Origin: Augochlora pura
Lineage: Eukaryota; Arthropoda; Insecta; Hymenoptera; Halictidae
Assembly (NCBI RefSeq): GCF_028453695.1
Contig: NC_135772.1
Coordinates: forward strand, 20,579,412 to 20,643,411
Reading direction: 5' to 3'
Length of the DNA: 64,000 bases
Positions 1-13,040 of the stretch are shown one piece after another (within the stretch, counting starts at the first letter, position 1; each line of letters starts with the position of its first letter). A program made the translations under genes and the position numbers. The notes beneath the pieces were generated by a model. That model had not been told where the DNA came from. It saw nothing but the letters and a program-made list of their open reading frames with translations, and did no database searches.

Positions 1-3000
1 ATACGCGGCCGGCCGCGCGTACCTTTGGTATTTACATTAAAATATATTAAATCTGAAACATTCTCGTCCACAAAGCTTGACGGATATCGCCGTCGCTGAC
101 CCAGTTGCGCCGCGGAGAGCCGGGTTACGGCCGTCGGCCGTTGAATTTTCAATAAAGCAAACGCGTGTATAGAATGTTTTGCGCGTTGTCAATTTTACGG
201 TTATCGGGCGGGGCTGAGCGTTCCGCGCGGCGCCGCGGCTCTAGCGCGGAAAATAAAGCGCGCCGGCGAAAAATAGAGAAACGAAAGTGGGAAAAGCGAC
301 GAGGACGAATTTCCAACGGGCGACGGACCGTTTATTCCTACGGGCGGGTTAAGTACGGAATTAATTGTATCTCATTAAAAGTTCGCCGGAATCCGCGTCG
401 CTCCGCTGTCAACGGACACCGCCTGGGAATTTTCCCGGGCTGGCTTTAAGAAAAACTTCGTTTGCATGTCACTGACGTCTCCCTCCGAACTCCCGTTACA
501 ATAATTATTCCGCTTTTTTTTTTTGTCCGCTGGAAAATGGGGACGTTGTTTAGGGCGGCGTTGATCGTCGCGCTAAGTTTTTAATACCGTTTTCGTAATA
601 ATGACGGGGTTCGTGTAGGTATTAGAAAAAGAACTATACGACGTGAATAGAATTTTATACCTACGATTAATATGATTATTGTAATATTTTATTACAGTAT
701 TTAAAAAATACTGTATAATTAATAATACTCGCAGGTTTCAAAGACCTGTGAATAGCGTCGACTCCCGGGCCAACGACCGCGCTAAACAGCTCCCATTTCC
801 ACAGACCAAATAATTTGTTGCGAGTTTAATCCACCCACGACTAATTCACCGATTTATCTAAAATTAGATCGTCGGCCTCGCCGCGTAGAGGGGCTGGAAT
901 AAATACCGTAGCAGTTCCATGAACGCGTTTTATATAATGTTCATGGCACGCCGTCTCGCGGACTATCGACTCGTCGGCGTTTTCTCGAGCCCTTCGGAGA
1001 ACCTTTTAAAGGACGTTGAATCTCACAATGGGAGGGAGTGTCACGGCGTCGACAGTCTCCCAACGGGTCGTTTAATAAGACGTTTAATAAGATCCCGGCG
1101 CGCGGTAGCTGCGACTGTCGTCAAAGAGCTCGAAATGCGACTACGACGAATAAACGAACGAGAAATAAGTATCCTGTCCATCAGCCGGCGCGCTGACAAA
1201 CGTTCTCGTTAACCGTGATCGGTCCGATGTACGCGAGAAAATCGCGAAGATCGCGTTTTCCATAGTCGCGGCACGACAACGAGTTCGCCCGTGCCGTAAA
1301 AATCGGGAAATCTCGTAATTTCTTTTTCCGCGGGGCGAAGCAGCTTGATTTATACATTAGATTCCGCCGGGCTCTCGAAATTCTCCGGCCGAGACCGAAT
1401 AATTTTCAGGCGCGACGAGTTTCAAAGTCCACTTGGTCCTCGGTTGAAGAGCTTAAGCTGCTCGGAGAAAGAAAGTTCGCGTTTCAAAGGACGTCTCGTC
1501 CGTGGACACCGTTCGCAGTCATCGAGACGTTGGAAACCCAGAAACACGGTTTCCGAAAGCTATCGTCGCGTCTCTGATGTCTCTCTTTTTACCTAATTTC
1601 CATCTACGTTGACTATATTTTCTCATTAGTAGAATAATAATAATCATAACAGTAATAGCGCCACGGTGGAAATCAGATTTTCGATGTCCTAAAATATAAT
1701 CTATGCGTGCCAGAACGTTGCGAGAGATAATTGAAATAAATAATAGAGTTAGTACAATTAGTTGACCATCTTCTGGACCGGATAAAATTACTGTAGATTA
1801 ACTTGACTACAAATTATTTCGACGATGAATTTAATCAGTAATTAACGAGCGCGTTACCAGACAGCAACGCTCCCCGTTATTACGCTTCCAATTATGATTC
1901 TACAATCCTAACCGACTAAAACGTGTAGGACAAAATTTAATAACAATTTGTATCGGACACAACGATCTTGTTTCTAGTATTGTCCAAGTCTAGTTCCCCG
2001 CGACGGAACGGAATAATTCTCGAGGAGCCTGGCCGCCGCTTTCCCGGGGGCAATAAAGCTATCGGTCGGAGAGACGGTTTTCTCGTCGACGGCAGTTCAG
2101 GTAGATCGAAGAGTAATTGAACTTGACTCCGGCTTGTCCATGTGTCGAGGATGCCCTTGAATCTCTCGAGGCAAAGTTCGCGCCACAAGTGTGCCATAAA
2201 TCAGCGAACGCTTGATAGGGCGCGCCAGCCGTGAATTAATCCGTTCTATACCGTGCCGCCCTGTGTGTTCGCCAGTGTCTCCCCCATCGACGCGCGGAGA
2301 TTTTTGCGAGCCCCCTCCGGCCAATATATATACATCGTCGAACAAAAATATACGATATCGGTTCGCATCGACGTTCCCCGATACTTTGGGATTTTACAAA
2401 ATTCAGATGAAAACAATCGCTTCGCCGGAAATAGGCGGCCGGGTCGATAAACTTTTAGTTATTTAAAGCGCCGCTGCCCGCGAGCAAATCGACGCCGGAA
2501 AATAATTACGAGACCGTCGGTTTTGCAGCGAAGAGCAACGCGGGGTGTCTGGTTTATTCTTTCGTTCATCATTCATGGCTCATCATCCCGGCTCGCTCCG
2601 AATTTACGTGACAATTTCGTCTCGCATAATTTACTGTAATCGCTTGTCACATAGACGAGTTAGACAATTTTTCAATGATCAACAAATTACGAAAAGAATA
2701 CTTCGTGTTGAATAATTCTTAGAGTCGAGTGAAAAATTGTGTCGCATAAAACCTGTATAAAAATATTTATATAAAAATCTTTTGTCCCTCGTCGCAACAA
2801 GACTCTGAATAAAAAAAGGCACTGCTCCCAACCCATTTACCTTCGCCGCGATGCATTCTCGAAAACAGCGTTATCAACGTGGCTCGACGGCGGCTCTACG
2901 TTCTCTTCGTAATGCTCGGCAACGTTACAGAATCGCGAGTAGCCGTTCGCCGGCGGTTTATCTTAACGCGATTCGAAACGAGCATCGCATCGCCGCGAAG

Positions 3001-6000
3001 CTAATGTTTCCCTTTCTGCCGCGGCGGTCCGAAGTCGATTTAAGAGGACGAGGAGGGTGAGATGCGTCCGCGGAGAAGACCAGGTGCCAGCGTACACGAA
3101 AGTTTGCCGTGATCGCGGAGGAAAGCAATGTCCCGTGGCAACGTCTTCCCCTCGCTCTTCCAAGGAATCGTAAACTCTGGGAGAGGGGAGGGAGGGTGTG
3201 GCGTTGTTGAGGTACGACAGTCTGGAGGAAAGCCTCGACGGAGCACAAAGAGCGGGGATCCTCCGGGGGAAACTTTTCTTTCACCGCCCCTCCCCGCCGC
3301 GTTTCTTCTGTTAAGGTCGTTCCCGGAGTCTGCCGAGTTCGGGAAATAGGTCAGCCCACTCTGCAACCCTAATGTCGCTTATCGTAAACTGTTAAACGGC
3401 GGGCGGCGGTGGCGGTGGCGTCGCGCCGGAAATCGCTCGCGAACACGAGCGCGCCCGACGCCTCCAATTTATTAAGTAGCATTCCGGCTTTCGAGCTTCA
3501 AACTCGGCTGCTCCGTCATTTTCTTAAAGCGTATAGAGACTCCCAGAAATATTCGGCCACCTTCCACTTCTTTGCATTGAAGAGAAGAAATCATTTAATA
3601 GAGCATATAGTTGCCTATGTAATTTAAAAAATAGAAAAAGACATAGAATTTTCACATCGATTATGACAATATTATTCTAGTGTCTGAATACTTTTGAAAA
3701 TCGAGAAACGAAATTCCACGATTACGCAGCAAGGTCTAACGCAATTTAAATTATAATATCAATATTTTAATATTGAATCTATCATTTGATATCGAAGCTG
3801 AATCAGCCAACAAAATTATTAATAATAATAATAACGATTGTAGATTAATATTGTTTTATTACAATATCCACCTCTCGCAGAATACCAACATCGTTGAAAT
3901 TCTGAGTAGGGATGGTTAGGACCGTTCGAAGAATCGGCTGCGATCCGAATTTGCATATCGCTGCGACGTCGCGAGTAATTCTGTTGCGGAAGGCAAATTC
4001 TAGCGGACCGATGGAATCATTGAACGACTGATCAATTGAGTTACACGTGTAGGCGGTTGTATGTCACTCGGTACGTGAGTAGGGTGTGCATGCTGGCGAT
4101 GGCTGCACCGGGCTAATTAATCGATTCTCGACTTCTTGCGATGCTTTTCCACTGGAATCATTAATTTACAAATGTAAATTCTTGTAAGCTAATTTCCGGA
4201 GGTGGGCACTTTTAACCCTTCGCGATACATTATTTCATACGGCAGAAATCACGAGCCAGAGTCGTCAAAGGGTTAAATATGTCGACGCGAGCGATTCAAG
4301 AGACGTCAGCCATTCGAATTGATCCAAGTTGATCGGAGTATCAGGAAAAATATTGCGATCTCTTTTGCGCGACGCGATAAGGTCAATCGAATCTACGATT
4401 TTTAGAGTATTCGTCAATTTTCTTTGTTTTAGAAACGCGAGTGACGCAACCGCTGTGCATGTAGCATTTCCTCGAATCCTCGCCGCGAATAAGTGTACCC
4501 TTTCTGTTAAACAGCGACGAGGTCGCAGGAAACATTCCGGGAAGCTCTATGTTTTTCAGTTCAGTGCCAGCTCTCCCGCGGTGCCATGACTCCGGGGGGC
4601 GACCTTTCGAAGAAACCTAATTACCGCGATTAATCAAGACGACAATCTCCTAAGCAGTATAATTACAGGATTCGAGAAGTAGCGTCCTTGGCACGGCGCA
4701 CAGGTGAAACGTCACTCATGCGAACAGAAATCGATATCATCCCCTCCATACGCGGAATCGAGAAAGGGAGAGGGGATGTTTGATAAATTCATAGTCGAAA
4801 ATATTATTAAACAGCTCGCGTTTTAATTAATACAAACACTGTGTCGAACAGAGTGAAACAGAAATGGCGAAAGTATCGTAATTCAGGCATTCTCAACCCT
4901 GCGACATCTTTCATGCAAAAGAAAACGTTGGGAGATGATAATAAATAAATAAAAAGCCTTGTCAAAGTTTTTAGTGTTTCGAAACAGACATAAATATTTT
5001 TAAAACCTTTAAAAACGTCTGCGATAATTATTCAAGGGTTCGACTTGGAACTCTAATTATTCTTAAAAACATTTTAAATATTTTCAGAAATTTTTCTATT
5101 CTATAGAATTCTAGGAATTTTTATGATCTCGCAGGAAAGTTTAACGTATCTGCGGAATATAAATATGTCTGATTATTTTCGCGGAGACATGGTCCACGTG
5201 TTTGCGCGCATTCGAAACGGCCGGTTAATTAAATCCACGGGGGGGGAAACGATTCCTTAGGGGGTTGGTGTTCCTGGCAGCGAGAAGACACGCGTACTTC
5301 CACTTGCGCCGCTTTTGTCTAAGGTAACGATATATGAGGCCTCGTTAAAGGTTCCTCCGGAGTCTAGACACTTTGATGATGCTCCTCGCGTGCAGTTTGT
5401 ATTTCCACGGGCTGTTTCCTGGGCGCCGTGAAACCGTAAGCGAGCCACTTTTCGGGGCCGGGAGACGGTCGCGATCGGCCGCAGAACAAGCCTTTACGAA
5501 CTCGAACGAGCTTGTCAAGCTCCTCAAACTTTTCGGTAACAATCTAACTACACCGTCCACGTGTCTCAGCATTTTCAACGATGCATAACAATTTTCAGAA
5601 GAATTTCTATATTTCTGAAACATTTAAAACGCTCGTTCCAATTATTTAAAGAAAATCGTTCGGTGTTGAACAAATGCGAGAACAGCTTTTAGAACCGACC
5701 GTAGTTTCTTTCTCAAGCGGAGCGTAACTTTTGAAAATGCAGAAACGTAAGAGGGGCCGAGTTGCAGAGAGCCGACAGTACCGGAATGGTTGCCGTGTAT
5801 AAAGTAAGAGAGTCGGGATCCCATTAAAACGGCACCGATCTCGGGAGAGTTTTTGATCGATTGGATCCGCGTTCTGGGTTCATCGTGCCGCCGCTCCGCG
5901 CCGCGCGTCCGTGTTCGGAAGGCTGCGCGCGGTTTTATCGCGGTTACAAGTCCCAGAAGGAAACGTTTACGAGCCGTAGTTACTCGAGGCCGTTGGAAAT

Positions 6001-8335
6001 AAAAGGCACGGTTCCCGTGATAACAGACCTTTCCCATGTATCGTTAACCGGCGCCGTACGTATGGGAAATCTATATCCGAAAAAATACGAACCGTCTCCG
6101 CCCGTATTCTTAAACCATGAACGTCGAACGTTTCTCGCCGATATCTCCGAAAACTGGCTTCTTTATTGGAGGACCCTGCCTCGAGACCCCTCGAGGAATC
6201 TGCTCGCTTCATTTTAATCTGCTTTATTTTAAAAGCGCACTTTTTTTAGAAAAATCAGATATTTATTATATATTAATTATTATTATTATATATTATAATA
6301 GAATTGCACTATGAAAGCGGAATGATATAGATATGATAGGGTAAGTGGAATTTCCATAACTATATATCTCGTACACACCACTGGATTATTGTGGTGTTAT
6401 AAAACAATCTAAAAGATAGTAAATTCGCATTAACAATAATACAAAAATAATATCACGATAATTCATAATATCACGAGAATCGAATTGGGAAAGTTTGCTG
6501 CCAGCTTCGGAGATATATATATATATAATACTATACTATACTATTCTGCAAAGATAATAAAGTGGAATACAGCCACCGTTATTAAATCGCGATCTCCATA
6601 ATCTGTAGACCTGTGTAGCACGTAAACGACTGTCTCGAATGAATATTCATGAGAAAGTAATGCTGATAAATTTAATCCTACAGCAAATACTAAGGTAATC
6701 GTAACAAAAGCCTGGCTAATAAAACGCTAATAACGTCGTAAAATTAAGTTAACACTGAACGCACCGAGAGGACTGTTACATCGTATAAATTATGAGACTA
6801 TATTTTCTCAGATCTTGTACTACTTATACGAATATCCTCGAATAAAATTTATAATTCCAGATTAAAGGGTAATTTTTCGTTGAAGCATATTCGTGATCTC
6901 AATATTTTAATATTATTTTTCAAGTAATAAATAATTCGAAACGATTCGAAAAGTAAGCCTAAGGGTGTGCATAAAATATCGTTGCTATATCCAACGATCG
7001 TTTGAGTTTCTCCGAACGGTGCCAGAGATTCCGGTTCCGTTCGCCTTTGTAAATTCGAAACGGCACTAATTGCAACGGGTGAATATACCCGGCGAGATCA
7101 CGGGGGTCATTATGCAAGTTTTCCCGAGAATTGTAAAGGCGGGATCCCCGTTTCGGCGAAGTTGTAATTGTATTAGAATCCGCGCCGCAATCGAGTGTGT
7201 ACCTGGGCGGCCTGGATGAACCTGGGATTTATCCCTTCGTTACGAATCGATAACCGGCGCGCGCGTGTGTGTGTACGTGCATAATAGCGTGCGGTATCTA
7301 TCGAGCAGGTATCAATCGTGGCAGGTATCGTAGATAAATTCTGAGAATAATGACGACGCGACGCCGCGCCAGGATTAATCGTCGCGGTCGCGTGTTGTTG
7401 GCCTCTTCAATAATACTTGCTAATGCGTTTCCGATAATCAATCAAGCCGCGCGGGGTCGAATCTGCAAAATTCGGTGTCATCGAGGGCCTGGGGGAATCG
7501 ATCGCCGGCCAAGCGATTAATTCGACGAATTAATCATTATACGTTACAAGAGCCGCGTCGACGCGATCGCGCGTCGGCTTTCGTTACATAGAAATCACCG
7601 CTCCGACATTCAACAATGTAAATAACAACGGCGCGCTCCTCGTTCCGGGGAAATGATTAGCAACGCAAAATTAATTTTCCCTCGGCTGTCAGATTTCTCG
7701 AATCGGAAGGGAAATCGATTCCCTGTAATTTACGATCTCTGGAAGATCGCGCGGAATTGAACGGTCGCTAATTGCCTCGATGTTAATGGGTCACCTTGTC
7801 GAGAATAAACTCGCTTTAATAATAACCTGATAATAAATACACGTAATAGCTTATCTAATTGCGAATATAAAGAGAACGGATTGTGCAAGCTTTTGAGAGA
7901 TCTTGTTGCTGGAATATCCACGAGATTACGTGCTTTTGCCGTGTATCTTTCAAGCAGAAGTTATTCAAAAAATTTGCATTTTTGTAGAATTAAATGTAAT
8001 TGCTTTTATGGAAGTTGACTGTTATATTACGTTGAAAATATAACTTATAAGTCGACTTAACTATAAAATAGTATAGTGCAATGAACATGAAATGAATAAC
8101 TCGCTCGCGGTAAGGAGGGTTGATTCCCTCAACAGCGAATAAAATACAAGAATGCTTTAATCAAGAAAGAACGTTTGAAAAAAGTCGCTCTACTGTCCTG
8201 CTATCCGAAGGGACCCTTCCCGGAGTCGTTTAACAGGTTGAACGCCGTTTAAGCTGGCCCGGGAACAAGGGAACTAGAACACAGAAGCAACTCGATTAGA
8301 CGCGGTCCATAAAGTTATACTCGAAGCTCCATCGA
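1..8335. other. Intergenic region, no gene recognised
   Basis: I see no conserved protein domain or convincing exon series here. Open frames such as 5861-6217 and 919-1212 match no family I recognise and sit in CpG-rich stretches where stops are rare by chance. AT-rich low-complexity runs occur near 6240-6310 and 6515-6545, and a short GT run near 7264-7274. A short inverted-repeat element lies at 4212-4276. Distal regulatory DNA or 5' untranslated exons of the TASK channel gene could be here, but nothing in the sequence shows it. Confidence 0.6.
4212..4276. repeat. Short hairpin element with TTAACCCTT ends
   Basis: TTAACCCTTCGCG at 4212-4224 faces GTCAAAGGGTTAA at 4264-4276, so the ends form an imperfect inverted repeat around about 40 bases. 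Similar paired ends occur at 10685-10761 and 54932-55057. I read it as one copy of a dispersed short inverted-repeat family; this is inference from the repetition. Confidence 0.5.
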
Positions 8336-9142
8336 GTGCCAAGTTCCAGTGCACCAATTATTCTTGCCGTTCGAGAGCCCTGTGTCGCCTCGGCGCAGTC
8401 GTGTCGGAAGGGTCAAAAGGTCCCGCGTGCGAAATCTCTCTGCACAAAACTCTCTGTCGGTAACCTCTGTAGTCCGAGTTTATCGGTTGCTGCCGGCATC
8501 GATTTCCCTCGACATGGACGCGCTGCTATGTCAGAAGTGAAATTCAGCAAGAGGAACGTGAAAATCCATCGGTTACTCGGCGAGCCGGCTTGTCTGATCA
8601 GTGACCGACTCGTTCCACTGTACCTCGCGATCGCTGGCCATCCAGCGTTACCATCCACCGGGTTGATACCGAAGGGGAGCACGGCGCAGCAGTTTCCACG
8701 TCGCGTATCCCGGCGCTGCCGTCTGATCAATACTTCATCCGCCTGGCGTGGGGTGCTGCTGTCAGCGTGGTGGTTGCTGGTGGCGTTCGTGGGGCTCGTG
8801 CACGCGTCTCGTGGTTTTGCATCGGGCGTTCCTCGTGGAACATGTCGCGTGCGAATCGATAGCGTTTTTTTTCGGGAAAACGACGATGCACCGTGTCGAA
8901 AGGCAGTGGCGCGAGTGACGAAACGGTGAGAACGAAAGGAACGCGCGATTCCCGCCGCACAGGAGAAAGGGGAAAGCGAGAGAAAGGGAGAGCGAACGAG
9001 AGAGAGAAAGAGAGAGAGTGAGAGAGAGCGAGAGAGTGATTATATACCGAGAGGGGGCGAAGGGGTCGCGAGCGTCTCTGTCTCGGGGTGGTGCCGACAA
9101 AACTCGAGGTGACAGTCTCGCTGCCTCTGACAGACTGCGAAG
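8336..9142 (+). promoter_or_regulatory. Probable 5' leader or promoter region of the TASK channel, with a GAGA-rich tract
   Basis: This CpG-rich stretch directly precedes the TASK start codon. Positions 8961-9037 are almost pure purine, with GAGA-type repeats ending about 105 bases before the ATG. GAGA tracts are common near insect promoters and bind GAGA-factor-like proteins in Drosophila; that role here is inference. A 197-codon open frame at 8336-8929 has no recognisable domain, and I treat it as non-coding. I cannot place the transcription start. Confidence 0.4.
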
Positions 9143-11897
9143 ATGAAGAGGCAGAATGTCAGGACCTTGTCGCTGGTAGTGTGCACGTTCACGTATTTGC
9201 TAATAGGGGCGGCGGTGTTCGACGCGCTCGAGTCGAACACGGAGAGGAAACGCTGGGAGTTTCTCTCCGGTGAGTGTATTATTCGGTTTCTGGTCAGACT
9301 GTGCCTGGCTTCACGTGTCCCGAGAGTGTATCATGCACGGGGTGTCCACATTGTTCGGGACCGCGGTCGTAGAGCCGTGTGTCGGGGGGGAATATGTGGG
9401 GCCGAATCGTATCGTTAGCTTCGTAATTCTCGTAAAAATATTACGGGGGTAGATGTGTGCGATGCATCGAGTACCGAAACGTCTAGTCAGAGGTACAGTG
9501 AGTTGTGCCAATGCCCATAAAGCTTCCCAAATAAGCACTGGACCTCTCAGAGATGTCCATTTCAGGCCCGAACAGCTGCAAATTGGACATCTCTGCGACG
9601 TCTTGTTTCAGATGTTAACAGAACGTTCGATTTGAAATGTTGTTAAGACATCCAATAGAAGACGCTTCAAAGAAGTCTTCGATTGTAACACACGACATTT
9701 CTGAGACGTCTGTAAGACATTCAAGACCTCTTAAACACGACCTCGTGCTATCTGGGATAGGCTAGAGAAACGTAGAGACTCGTTTCGAAGATAATGCGGC
9801 GTCCTAAATATTAATTATTTCATCTCATCGTTAAGATAAAAAGAGTAAACTATAATAGACTCGGTACAGATAAAACAGAGTGGAACTGTCCCTGAACAAA
9901 ATTCATCACAGCAAAGAATAATCTATCGAATTAGCTGAACTCTTGTCAGAGAACATAACAAGCAATCCTGATTCTCAATTAAATAATTGTAACTCACGGT
10001 AGAGTCGCTAGATCGAAGAAACTGATCGAAGTAAGAAAATTAACGAATTGAAAATTAAGGAACCAATTGCAAGGAGAGAATTCGCATGAAGTTTGCGCTG
10101 ACTATTAACGTGCCGAAGTAATGGTGCACGTTCTGCTTCAGAGGTACGCCGGAACATGATGAAGAAGTACAACATCACGCAGGAGGACTACAAGATGCTC
10201 GAGATCGTGATAATCGAGAACAAGCCGCACAAGGCTGGTCCACAATGGAAGTTCGCGGGTGCCTTTTATTTCGCGACCCTCGTGCTCGCTATGATAGGTA
10301 AGTGCGACGACGGGCATAATCGTTGTGTACACGCTGTACGCGGCGCGCGGTGTGTGCGATCGATATCAAGGAGTCGACCTTGAAATTTCACGCGCGCGAA
10401 AATCTCGAACGCGCGTTCTGCGATTGTTCGCGTTCACGCCGAGATAATCGAGCCATTTATCTCGAGAATAGTCCAAGTTAATTTAACATTTACATCTCTG
10501 GTTTATATGTAGTTAGGAGATATAGAAAATATTTTAAAATTTAAATAAATCTACTCTTCCATTATTTATGCTAGTCTCCGTTATATCTAGAAACAGAATT
10601 CGCTTTTTGCTTTTGTATTCGATCAGTGATTTTGAGTCAACGCTAAAAATCGTCACAGAATTTCCAAAAGAATTTTCACATTACTAACCCCTTGACAAAT
10701 TCTACAATGGCTCATGAAATGAACGACAAACTCCAAGACGTGATTGTATGTCAAGGGGTTGAAATTAAGAAGAAGTACGACCAATGATCAGAATGGTATG
10801 GTAATCGTAAAGATTAGAGTATCTCGGTGAGAGTGTTCGTTTGCGTTTCGAGGATACGGGCATTCGACACCGGTGACCATAGGCGGCAAAGCGTTCTGCA
10901 TGGCGTACGCCATGGTGGGCATCCCCCTCGGTCTGGTGATGTTCCAAAGCATCGGTGAACGTCTGAACAAGTTCGCTTCCGTGGTGATCAAACGGGCGAA
11001 GACCTATCTGCGATGCAAGAAGACAGAGGCGACGGAGATGAACCTGATGCTCGCGGCTGGCATGCTCTCGAGCATCATAATCACCACCGGCGCGGCGGTG
11101 TTCTCGCGCTACGAGGGATGGAGCTACTTCGACAGCTTCTACTACTGCTTCGTCACGCTTACCACCATCGGATTCGGTGATTACGTCGCCCTCCAGGTAC
11201 GTCTACGCCTCCTCCATTATTCTTACCGATTACACTAGCTCTTTAATCGTAGAACAACTCCGCGGAGTTGCTGAAGATCTCACAACATTTTCCGCCCCCT
11301 TTGCGCGGTGGTTTTGGATCACAGAATTTAGAAAATTGTATAACAGCAAATATCGGTAAAAATAACTTTCCTTTTGAATAAAACAGTGATCTAACGAGGT
11401 GTAAAAATTGTTGCAGAACGATCACGCGCTTTCGAACAAACCAGGATACGTGGCCTTAAGTTTAGTCTTCATACTGTTCGGCTTGGCCGTCGTGGCCGCC
11501 AGCATTAATCTGCTCGTGCTGCGCTTCATGACAATGTGAGTACTAAGGAAACTAATATAACCATCGTAAATACTTTTGAGCAAAAATTCTCGAAAGAATC
11601 GTCCACCTATTAACGACAACTTTTCCGTAAAACAGGAACACAGGGGACGCTCGTCGCGACGACAACGAGCTGCAGGTTGCCTCGCATCATTTGCTGACCC
11701 TGGACGGCGAGGTGGTGGCCGTCAACGGTAAGCTGCTGGCCGGCCACATGGCGCTGGTGCCGGACGCGGACGATTGCGTGAGCGTGTGCTCGTGCACCTG
11801 TCTCGGGCCGGCCACCTCGGAGCTTCTCGACCAGGGCTACCAGGGCTACAGACCTCCGACCGCTGCCAGCCTTCGCGTGAAACGCGCATCCGTCTGA
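9143..11897 (+). CDS. TASK-type two-pore-domain potassium channel (KCNK3/KCNK9, sup-9, Task6/Task7 homolog)
   Basis: Exons are 9143-9269, 10142-10297, 10853-11196, 11417-11535 and 11636-11897. All introns are GT-AG and the joined frame gives 335 residues. The protein is a plasma-membrane background K+ channel subunit that dimerises and sets resting potential. The start MKRQNVRTLSL is nearly identical to vertebrate TASK, which fixes the ATG. M1 is at about residues 8-26, P1 ends in GYGH (the His that gives TASK its acid sensitivity), and the M2 sequence GIPLGLVMFQSIGERLN follows. P2 reads TTIGFGDYVALQ and M4 ends in VLRFMTM, the halothane-response and gate motif of TASK channels. The intron after exon 2 splits the first Gly codon of GYG, a position conserved in the K2P family. 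The protein ends VKRASV, resembling the C-terminal 14-3-3 and trafficking motif of KCNK3 and KCNK9. P1 reads AMIGYG rather than TTIGYG. The length is close to Drosophila Task7. I cannot decide between Task6 and Task7. Confidence 0.96.
9526..9756. mobile_element. Probable non-autonomous TIR element in TASK intron 1
   Basis: CCCAAATAAGCAC at 9526-9538 and GTGCTATCTGGG at 9745-9756 form imperfect terminal inverted repeats. The interior is rich in repeated GACATCT and GACGTCT-like words in both orientations. It carries no coding capacity. It lies wholly inside intron 1 of the TASK channel. I infer a small DNA-transposon derivative; the superfamily is not determined. Confidence 0.45.
10685..10761. 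repeat. Short hairpin element with TAACCCCTTGAC ends in TASK intron 2
   Basis: TAACCCCTTGAC at 10685-10696 is matched by GTCAAGGGGTT at 10750-10760, an 11-base perfect inverted repeat around about 53 bases. It sits about 90 bases upstream of exon 3. It resembles the elements at 4212-4276 and 54932-55057. Confidence 0.5.
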
Positions 11898-13040
11898 TGG
11901 AAGGAGTTCCGTCGTCGCAGTTTACGCCGTCGACTGTCGAGGGCCAACAGCAGGGAGCTGCTCGGCATCGACGTGTAAAAACGACCCCGTGATCATCCAA
12001 ACCACCCTCAACCAACCCGCACCACCCCCGAGCACCATCATCATCCAAGACGATGCGGACGATATTCTGTGACCGTTCGACGAACTGTACACTCGAGTCG
12101 ATGAGCTTTTCGCTTCGACAAGCACACCGCGCGTTTCAAAGACGTCCGATTTAATTGAAAAATATTGAAAGCATAACAAATAGTTCAAAGATATGTTTTA
12201 TGTTTGTTAAGTTTATTTATGGTTTAAGGCCAATTTTTATCGCGGTAAAAATGGTCCCCGCAGTGTCCTTTCATTTGGCAGCGTTCTACAGTAAATTCAC
12301 TTCAATTGTCACTCAACTTCTAGACAAAAATTGCCAACGCTATAAAAACTCTTCTTCCCAAATTGTTCATTTTTCTTCGCGAAGAGAAAGAAAATTACAG
12401 AAAATTTACTGTACGCGAATTCGAAAATTAAAAGCACCTTTTTGAACCTCTTTCGAACGAAGAACCAGAATTTTAAATTTCATTTTGGATTAGCCAAAGG
12501 CTCGGCGCAACGTCCAGCCAGGCTATTGTCCACCCGGTGCTTGTCTAGCCTTTCGACGAGAGACGTCGTGGCCGCGAGCAGCCCGCACGCGTTCAACAGG
12601 TGTCGAGAAAACGAAGTTAGAAAGGCGAACAATAGACACGTGAACACAGTGCCGGGGCTCGGGGTTCCTCAGTCAAAACTCATCAACTCGAGTATCGCGT
12701 TCGCGCAACCCGTAAGATTCCCTGTGTGGTAGCCCGTGCAAAAGGTTGACCGTGGAAGGGGTCAAGGATGCTTTCGCGCACGGTCGTGTTCGTTTTTGAA
12801 GACGTATTTTGGGAGGTTCGTGGAGAAATTTATCCCGAGGTGAACCCGCGGAGAGAGATCGTTTTAGGGTCGCAGTCGTTTAATCCGTGTTATGATACAT
12901 ATATGAACCAAGTGGAGCCAATCGAGGGTTTCTATGCGATTTTGTAACGATTTCATACGTTTCGTATCGTTCCAGACACTGGTTGCCGTTCGCTGTAAAA
13001 AAAGAAACAGAAAATTGTTCTCTCCGAATCGAGATTGTTA

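Noticed and set aside
8336..8929. 197-codon plus-strand open frame upstream of TASK
   Set aside because: No recognisable domain, overlapping frames on both strands, and CpG-rich DNA with few stops; better read as leader or promoter.
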